From CAVYYW01 sp963772845 (GTDB lineage Bacteria > Bacillota > Bacilli > Bacillales > Sporolactobacillaceae): a stretch of DNA of 10,861 bases. The stretch spans positions 1-10,861 of the forward strand of contig CAVYYW010000007.1 in the NCBI GenBank assembly GCA_963772845.1, given 5' to 3'. Shown one piece after another: positions 6,234-10,861 of the stretch. A program made the position numbers and the translations under genes. The notes under the pieces were generated by a model. That model was not told the origin of the DNA, made no database searches, and was given only the letters and a program-made list of their open reading frames with translations. Within the stretch, counting starts at the first letter, position 1; every line of letters starts with the position of its first letter.

Positions 6234-6586
6234 AGTGTGCAGAAAAGGAGCTCACCAGTTTCAGCTTCTTTATTTAAGGAAAATAGCGAGAGCTTGTGGT
6301 GAATTCTAGCTTTTTTAAGGTTTCGGAATTGGAAGGGCAAGCCGCAGTCAATAATCTAGGAGTTGGAACATTTAAGAGAAGAAAAAGCAGAAAAAATCAC
6401 AATAATCAATGCAGTCATTGCTATGAAGATAAGGTAACGTTCGATACAAGTCGGGCGTGGCAGGCAACAGGCACCAGCCAGAAAACATTCGACAAAATTC
6501 GGGGGATTTCGGGGAGTGACAGGCACCATCTAGACATGCACTTGTCCTTCTGTTATGCTACTTCCATACAAACGAATATGTATCAC

Positions 6587-6712
6587 CTTCCACTAGGGGG
6601 ACCTATAAACGGATAAATGAAAACCATTTATCTTACTAAAAAGGTTGAGATTAAAGTATGACTTTAAGACCCTTAGAACCTGATCTGGTTTATACCAGCG
6701 TAGGGAAGTGGA
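6587..6712 (+). promoter_or_regulatory. TPP riboswitch (thi box)
   Basis: The aptamer elements appear in order. The P1 5' strand TCCACT (6589-6594) is followed by AGGGGG and the P3 arm ACCT/AGGT, which carries an extended hairpin (GATAAATG at 6612-6619 with CATTTATC at 6625-6632). Next is TTGAGA (6645-6650; the consensus is CTGAGA), then a small inserted hairpin (TTAAAGT/ACTTTAA at 6651-6667). ACCCTT follows, and then the highly conserved GAACCTGATCTGG (6676-6688), ACCAGCG and TAGGGAAGTGG. The P1 3' strand is AGTGGA (6707-6712). This senses thiamin pyrophosphate and precedes tenA. The promoter must lie between the repeat edge (6527) and about 6586, or inside the repeat; no clear -35/-10 pair is visible. 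Confidence 0.97.
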
Positions 6713-6750
6713 GCTGCGGATCAGTATTAACCTTAATATTTTTCCAATAC

Positions 6751-6785
6751 AGCCACTTTCTTATGTGATAAGAGAGTGGCTTTTT
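6751..6785 (+). terminator. Riboswitch-controlled rho-independent terminator
   Basis: A 14-base-pair stem (6751-6764 with 6768-6781, one G-U pair, 3-base loop GTG) runs directly into TTTTT (6781-6785). Its 5' arm contains CCACT (6753-6757), which can pair with AGTGG (6707-6711), the 3' strand of aptamer P1. With TPP bound, P1 holds AGTGG and the terminator forms. Without TPP, AGTGG can capture the terminator arm and transcription continues into tenA. The mechanism is inferred from these complementarities. Confidence 0.9.
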
Positions 6786-6902
6786 CTTTGTGCTTTAAGA
6801 ATATTTATCTTCGCTAAAACGGGAAATGAATTTATAAGTGCATTTAAGGATTTCTTTTCCCTAAATCAGGTCAAACAAAAAATTAACTTAGGAGGCTTTA
6901 CA

Positions 6903-7592
6903 TTGAGATTTTCACAGCATTTAAGAGAAAAAGCGGATTACATTTGGGAAGCGAGCTTTCAGCATCCCTTCGTAACAGGAATTGGTGATGGGACGTTGCC
7001 TTTAGAGAATTTCCGTTATTACCTTTTGCAGGATGCTTACTATTTGTCCCATTTCGCAAAGGTGCAGGCGTTAGGGGCCGCAAAGGCTCATGATTTTGAA
7101 ACAACCAGCAATATGGCAGCTCATGCACTGGGGACGTATGAAGCAGAGCTTGCTTTGCATAAGAATTTTTCTGAAAGGCTCGGAATAACAGAGGCTGAAA
7201 AGAAAAACTTCAAGCCGTCACCTACGGCCTATGCCTACACCTCGCACATGTATCGGGCAGGCTACCAAGGACATTTAGGCGACATCATTGCATCGATCTT
7301 GCCTTGCTACTGGCTCTATTATGAGATCGGGGAGAAGCAGCAAGCGTGTACCCCGGAAGAGCCTGTGTATCAGGAATGGATCGCAGCATATGGCGGGGAA
7401 TGGTTCAGAACGTCGGTCGAGGAACAGATTACTAGATTGGACAGCATTGCTGAAACAGTCACGGCAGAGGACAGGGAACGGATGAAAGAGCACTTTATCA
7501 TCAGCAGCCAATATGAGTATTCGTTTTGGGAAATGGCTTACCAGTTAGAGAAATGGCCGGTTCAGCGAACTATTGAAGTATTTAATGGTTAA
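6903..7592 (+). CDS. tenA: Thiaminase II / aminopyrimidine aminohydrolase TenA
   Basis: TenA hydrolyses 4-amino-5-aminomethyl-2-methylpyrimidine, a thiamin degradation product, to HMP for salvage, and can also cleave thiamin. The TTG at 6903 follows TAGGAGG and gives 229 residues. From this start every active-site residue known from Bacillus subtilis TenA falls at the same number: D44, Y47, Y112, C135 (ILPCYW), Y139, Y163 and E205 (SSQYEYSFWEMAY). C135 places it in the Cys-containing TenA class. A longer frame beginning upstream would run through the riboswitch and terminator and is not the coding start. Expression is controlled by the upstream TPP riboswitch. The following transporter genes supply its product's pathway. 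Confidence 0.97.
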   Translation: MRFSQHLREKADYIWEASFQHPFVTGIGDGTLPLENFRYYLLQDAYYLSHFAKVQALGAAKAHDFETTSNMAAHALGTYEAELALHKNFSERLGITEAEKKNFKPSPTAYAYTSHMYRAGYQGHLGDIIASILPCYWLYYEIGEKQQACTPEEPVYQEWIAAYGGEWFRTSVEEQITRLDSIAETVTAEDRERMKEHFIISSQYEYSFWEMAYQLEKWPVQRTIEVFNG

Positions 7593-7724
7593 AGCCTTCG
7601 ACGAGAGTCGGCTGCTAAAGTAACCATCCTTGCAGGCTTATGCAGGAGTTTAAGTGAACCTGAAATGTTGGCACTCTCATGTCGACCTTTATTCTGCTTT
7701 AGCGAAGTTAAACATTATTAAAGT

Positions 7725-7915
7725 ACACGGTGGAGTGAAGCAGAAGGTACGAGACTCCTCGAAAATGTGCATGCTCAGAGTTGAAAGCCAGAAATACCCG
7801 AGACTCCTGCGGAAATAGCACGCGTCCGAAGATCCACTTTGGCACACAAAGAGACCACGCCAAAGTTAGCTGAGGCCGTGCCCGCGGAAAGCGCCCGCCT
7901 GCAACGAGAGATCAG
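7725..7915. repeat. GC-rich structured interspersed repeat of Bacillaceae type
   Basis: This non-coding block is clearly richer in G and C than its flanks. It contains CGAGACTCCT twice (7750-7759 and 7799-7808), then CTGCGGAAATAGCACGCGTC, then TGAGGCCGTGCCCGCGGAAA, and finally CAACGAGAGATCAGC. From memory this order of blocks recurs between genes in many Bacillaceae genomes; I cannot verify copy number here. Internal pairings include ACTTTGGC (7836-7843) with GCCAAAGT (7859-7866), an 8-base stem with a 15-base loop. TTCTGCTT (7692-7699) also pairs with AAGCAGAA (7738-7745) across the left edge. Confidence 0.6.
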
Positions 7916-7927
7916 CAACCAGGCTAT

Positions 7928-7952
7928 TCTTTGATTAAATCTTAATCAAAGA
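7928..7952. repeat. Perfect AT-rich palindrome upstream of ykoE
   Basis: TCTTTGATTAA (7928-7938) and TTAATCAAAGA (7942-7952) are perfect inverses around the 3-base centre ATC. It lies about 60 bases before the ykoE start. It could be a repressor operator or, since the sequence after it is T-rich (TTATTTAGTTTA), a weak terminator. The stem holds only four G-C base pairs out of 22 paired bases, so a DNA-binding site is at least as likely as a terminator. Confidence 0.6.
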
Positions 7953-8013
7953 TTATTTAGTTTAATGATGAAATTGTTCGTGTTCATTCACTTTTAAATA
8001 GAAGGGTTGTTGG

Positions 8014-8598
8014 ATGGAAATGAAAAAGGGATTAAAGTTAACAGATATTCTTGTAACGATTATTATAGCTTTGATATTTGGTGTGATCTATAAGTTATGG
8101 GGCCCGCTGTATGGTGTGGTCTCAACGCTTGGTCTTCAGGTGGAGCAGCTGCTTTACGGCATGTGGTTTATCGCAGCGACAGTGGCTTTTTTAATCATTC
8201 GAAAACCGGGTGTTGCGATACTGGCCGAGCTTGCCGCAGCGAATGCGGAATTCCTGTTTGGCGGGCAATGGGGCGTTTCAACGCTTATTTATGGTCTTGG
8301 TCAGGGCTTAGCGGCTGAGCTGATTTTCGCCGTTTTCATGTATAAGCGGTTCGATCTGTTCACCGTTTCATTGGCCGCTGTTGCTTCAGCCATCGCTTCG
8401 TTCTTTATCGATTACTATTATGGCTACATCGGTGCGCTGGCACTGTGGAATTTGCTTTTGCTCATTGGATTCAGATTGATTGGGTCAATTATTATTGCAG
8501 GCATTTTTGCCTATTTCATTGTGAAGGCTTTGGAGAAGACTCAGGTGACCAACTTGGTGCGACCGGCTTCGAGTAAAGACTATAAAGCTTTAGACTGA
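8014..8598 (+). CDS. ykoE: Thiamin-precursor ECF transporter S component YkoE
   Basis: This 194-residue integral membrane protein is the substrate-binding S component of an energy-coupling factor transporter, assigned in Bacillus to uptake of the thiamin precursor HMP or related compounds. The length matches the family (about 200). Hydrophobic segments fall at about 12-32, 43-63, 66-85, 90-110, 118-140 and 148-172, followed by a polar tail. The aromatic- and Gly-rich stretches GQWGVSTLIYGLGQGL (88-103) and FFIDYYYGYIGALALWN (129-145) are where this family differs from ThiT-type S components. The ATG at 8014 follows GAAGGG; an internal ATG two codons later is possible. ykoD follows after 15 bases. 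Bacillus subtilis has ykoF before ykoE; here tenA takes that place. Confidence 0.9.
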   Translation: MEMKKGLKLTDILVTIIIALIFGVIYKLWGPLYGVVSTLGLQVEQLLYGMWFIAATVAFLIIRKPGVAILAELAAANAEFLFGGQWGVSTLIYGLGQGLAAELIFAVFMYKRFDLFTVSLAAVASAIASFFIDYYYGYIGALALWNLLLLIGFRLIGSIIIAGIFAYFIVKALEKTQVTNLVRPASSKDYKALD

Positions 8599-8613
8599 TA
8601 TTGGAGGGCTTTT

Positions 8614-10077
8614 ATGAAAGCCATAGCTTATGTTGAAAAGTTAAGATTGAAATTTCCGGGTACGGAGTCCTTGTTATTCAAGGATTTCTCCCTTTCACTA
8701 CGTCAGGGTGAAAAGGTCTTGATTTTAGGTCCATCGGGCTCAGGAAAGTCCACTCTTTTACAGGTGCTAACCGGATTAATTCCTGGGTCTGTCGAAGTGC
8801 CGATGAAAGCAGAGGATATAAAAATTCCCGATTCATGGGGGTTTTTGTTCCAGGATCCTGACTCTCAATTCTGCATGCCTTATGTGGACGAGGAAGTTGC
8901 TTTTGTATTAGAGAACCTTCAAGTGCCTCGTGAAAAGATGCCAGAGAAAATAAGATACTATCTTAATCAAGTTGGCTTAGAGTTTGAGAATCCGCATACA
9001 AAAATACAAACATTATCCGGCGGGATGAAGCAACGATTGGCAATCGCATCCGTTCTCGCACTGGAATCAGAAGTCCTTTTCCTAGATGAGCCAACGGCCA
9101 TGCTGGATCCGGAAGGCACGGAAGACGTTTGGAAGACCATTAAGGAAGTTGGGCAAGAGAAAACGCTGGTGATTGTTGAACACAAAATCAATCAAGTCGT
9201 TGACTTTGTGGACCGGATCATCCTTCTTGATTGTTGTGGAGAGATCATTGCGGATGGCTCTAAGCAGGAGATTTTTAATAACTATAAGGCGGTTCTGATT
9301 GAGCAAGGTATTTGGTACCCAGGCGTTTGGGAGGATTACATCCAGAGAAATCGTCAGCACACACCGAATCCAAACACTCCCCAGAAGACACCGGCTATTA
9401 CTTTATCGAATTTTTCAGGGTACAGGGGCAAAGATAAGAAAATTGTGGTAAAGGGCTTAGACGTTCAGCCGGGAGAATGGGTGACTGTTCTCGGCAAAAA
9501 CGGGGCCGGTAAAAGTACATTGCTGCATGCATTAATGGATTTGATCAAAACGAAAGGGTCCTACAAAATCTTTGGGCAAGATGCAAAGAAAATCAAAAGG
9601 TTCAGTGATTATTTAGCCTTTGTTTTTCAAAATCCTGAATTCCAATTCGTAACGAACACGGTTCATGATGAAATCGCTTATACCCTTCAATTGGAAAAGT
9701 GGCGCGCGGATAAGGTTTCAGAGCGGGTAGATGCATTCATAAAAGCCTACCATTTAAACGGACACGAACAGAGCCATCCCTATCAGCTTTCGATGGGTCA
9801 AAAGCGCCGATTAAGTGTTGCGGCCGCGACGGTTAAGGACCAGCCGGTATTGTTGCTGGATGAGCCGACATTCGGACAGGATGCAAAAAATACGTTTGCC
9901 ATTCTGGAACAAATCGATGAATTAAGATTACAAGGAACGGCAGTCATCATGGTGACGCATGATTTAGAGATCGTCCGTCATTTTGCGACAAGGGTGTGGG
10001 TAATTGATCAAGGAGAGGTTATCAGCGATATGACGGCCTCCGATTATATGAGTCTGCCTGTGAGAGGGGGCAAATGA
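8614..10077 (+). CDS. ykoD: ECF transporter fused double ATPase YkoD
   Basis: This 487-residue cytosolic ATPase energises the transporter and carries two ABC domains in one chain, as in YkoD. Domain 1 has Walker A GPSGSGKST (39-47), Q-loop Q80, signature LSGGMKQR (134-141), Walker B VLFLDEP (154-160) and H-loop H190. Domain 2 has Walker A GKNGAGKST (294-302), Q-loop Q339, signature LSMGQKRR (392-399), Walker B VLLLDEP (412-418) and H449. The second signature has Met for the second-position Gly, so the two composite ATP sites are unlikely to be equal. A linker of about 25 residues (248-262, Pro/Thr/Asn-rich) joins them. The ATG follows GGAGGG. ykoC begins at the very next base after the stop. 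Confidence 0.96.
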   Translation: MKAIAYVEKLRLKFPGTESLLFKDFSLSLRQGEKVLILGPSGSGKSTLLQVLTGLIPGSVEVPMKAEDIKIPDSWGFLFQDPDSQFCMPYVDEEVAFVLENLQVPREKMPEKIRYYLNQVGLEFENPHTKIQTLSGGMKQRLAIASVLALESEVLFLDEPTAMLDPEGTEDVWKTIKEVGQEKTLVIVEHKINQVVDFVDRIILLDCCGEIIADGSKQEIFNNYKAVLIEQGIWYPGVWEDYIQRNRQHTPNPNTPQKTPAITLSNFSGYRGKDKKIVVKGLDVQPGEWVTVLGKNGAGKSTLLHALMDLIKTKGSYKIFGQDAKKIKRFSDYLAFVFQNPEFQFVTNTVHDEIAYTLQLEKWRADKVSERVDAFIKAYHLNGHEQSHPYQLSMGQKRRLSVAAATVKDQPVLLLDEPTFGQDAKNTFAILEQIDELRLQGTAVIMVTHDLEIVRHFATRVWVIDQGEVISDMTASDYMSLPVRGGK

Positions 10078-10861
10078 ATGCCACTAGATTTTTCTTTTCG
10101 TGAAACATGGCTCCATAAAATTAATCCGAGCTTGAAGTTTATTCTTGTCGTCGTGCTGTTTGTTCAGATTGTTTTTATTCATAATATCAATTTTGTTATT
10201 AACTATATGATCGGCACACTGATCCTTTACTTCTTTTTCACAGGGCATCCGTGGAAGCGGCTCATGATTATTTTTCTTCCGTTCATCATCATTTTTTTGA
10301 CCTCCTCAACATCCATGATTTTCTTTGGAAAAGGGGACACGACCTGGTTTAAATGGGGGCTTATTGATATTTCTGAGGAGAGCTTTTTCCGGGGCTTGCA
10401 TTTGGGCTTTCGTGGGATTCTATTTGCAACATTGGGGGTCATTTTTTCATTAACGACAAGACCTGTTTTGCTGTTTTATTCGCTCATGCAGCAATTAAAG
10501 CTGAAACCGAAATATGCTTACAGCTTTATGGCGGCGGTGCGGTTAATTCCGATCATGATCGAGGAGTTTCAGACCTTGCGTTATGCATTGAAAGTTAGGG
10601 GCGTCCAGGACCAAAAAGGGGTACGTGGTTTCTTTATGAAACTCCGGTCATACGCCATTCCGATGCTTTCCCAAAGTATACGCCGTGCTCACCGGATCGC
10701 GGTGGCAATGGAAGCGAAGCGTTTTTCCGACTCGACTGGCCGAACCTATTATTATCGTATTGGGTTTTCAGCATTCGATCTAGTATTCTTGCTTTATTTT
10801 ATCGTGGTGATGGCATTGTCATATCTCGCAGCCGTCCACTTTCCGTACTTCCCGGTTCAAG
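10078..10861 (+). CDS. ykoC: ECF transporter transmembrane T component YkoC (3' end cut off)
   Basis: The frame is open to the window edge, giving 261 residues with no stop. Bacillus subtilis YkoC is of about this size, so very little is probably missing. It starts at the ATG directly after the ykoD TGA, with GAGAGGGGG upstream. Hydrophobic segments lie at about 19-52, 62-83, 106-137 and 232-254. The long cytosolic coupling helices carry the two T-component motifs: A-L-K-V-R-G at 170-175 and A-M-E-A-K-R-F at 210-216, which insert into grooves of the ATPase domains. The second motif ends K-R rather than the more usual R-G/S. It connects YkoE to YkoD. Confidence 0.95.
   Translation, partial: MPLDFSFRETWLHKINPSLKFILVVVLFVQIVFIHNINFVINYMIGTLILYFFFTGHPWKRLMIIFLPFIIIFLTSSTSMIFFGKGDTTWFKWGLIDISEESFFRGLHLGFRGILFATLGVIFSLTTRPVLLFYSLMQQLKLKPKYAYSFMAAVRLIPIMIEEFQTLRYALKVRGVQDQKGVRGFFMKLRSYAIPMLSQSIRRAHRIAVAMEAKRFSDSTGRTYYYRIGFSAFDLVFLLYFIVVMALSYLAAVHFPYFPVQ

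Larger units (their letters stand above)
6050..6527. mobile_element. Repeat-bounded non-coding island (REP- or MITE-like)
   Basis: The two edges carry inverted copies of one unit. GGTGCCTGTCAC at 6072-6083 is the exact inverse of GTGACAGGCACC at 6516-6527. The similarity continues inward: after the 12-mer both read roughly CCCGA, then TTTTGTCGAAT, then TTTC. A further unit, ACAGGCACC at 6467-6475, follows the right edge inward with the same downstream pattern (CCCGAC, then TCGAACGTT). The interior of about 350 bases has no plausible gene; the open frames across it have no ribosome binding site and read through the repeats. It also holds a 10-base inverted repeat. I associate GTGACAGGCACC-type repeats with Bacillaceae interspersed elements, possibly linked to RAYT/IS200-like transposases, but no transposase is here and that link is unverified. 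Confidence 0.6.
7593..8013. other. 421-base intergenic region between tenA and ykoE
   Basis: No plausible gene lies here. It begins with an imperfect hairpin just after the tenA stop (AGCC and GAC paired with GTC and GGCT, 7593-7613) that lacks a T-run. It continues with a structured GC-rich repeat (about 7725-7915), then the AT-rich palindrome at 7928-7952, and ends with the ykoE ribosome binding site (GAAGGG). No second TPP aptamer is present, so ykoEDC either depends on read-through from the tenA riboswitch or has its own promoter here. Confidence 0.75.

Noticed and set aside
6050..6527. CRISPR array
   Set aside because: The GGTGCCTGT units are few, in both orientations and unevenly spaced, with no spacer-like regularity and no cas genes.
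6056..6616. Two plus-strand open frames across the repeat island (73 and 106 codons)
   Set aside because: They translate repeat sequence, have no ribosome binding sites or family features, and the second runs into the riboswitch.
6708..6902. N-terminal extension of TenA by 65 codons
   Set aside because: The extension crosses the riboswitch P1 strand and the terminator. Starting at 6903 places all known active-site residues at their standard numbers.

Overview
The window looks like chromosomal DNA of a low-GC Gram-positive bacterium of the Bacillaceae (Bacillus, Neobacillus, Peribacillus or a close relative). The grounds are strong AGGAGG-type ribosome binding sites, frequent TTG starts, a classical TPP riboswitch with a transcription attenuator, a YkoEDC-type thiamin-precursor transporter, and two kinds of interspersed repeat I associate with Bacillaceae. 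No search was run, so the genus is inference.

Layout. (1) 102-1844, plus strand: three overlapping or tightly spaced genes for a SAM-dependent methyltransferase, a GNAT acetyltransferase and a nucleoside 2-deoxyribosyltransferase-like protein, followed by short coding remnants. (2) 1983-3251, minus strand: a decayed lipoprotein gene with two frameshifts, then two small membrane proteins. (3) 3386-3725, minus strand: a 61-residue two-helix membrane protein with its own RBS and a downstream terminator. (4) 3923-4474 plus, a histidine phosphatase; 4594-5052 minus, a VOC/glyoxalase-fold protein; 5174-6055 plus, a protein of unknown function whose C-terminal half resembles an NlpC/P60-type papain fold. 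(5) 6050-6527: a non-coding island bounded by inverted copies of a GGTGCCTGT-type repeat. The left copies supply the stop codon and probably the terminator of the preceding gene.

(6) 6587-10861, plus strand: a thiamin salvage locus. A TPP riboswitch with a predicted mutually exclusive terminator precedes tenA (thiaminase II / aminopyrimidine aminohydrolase). After a 421-base gap holding a structured GC-rich repeat and an AT-rich palindrome come ykoE (S component), ykoD (fused double ATPase) and ykoC (transmembrane T component, cut by the window end). Together they would import hydroxymethylpyrimidine-type thiamin precursors through the ECF transporter. TenA would convert aminopyrimidine breakdown products into usable HMP, and TPP would switch the locus off.

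I see no clear evidence of an undescribed defence or mobile system. The observations most worth following are the riboswitch attenuator geometry, the two repeat families sitting at regulatory boundaries of the thiamin locus, the twice-frameshifted lipoprotein, and the unassigned papain-like protein.
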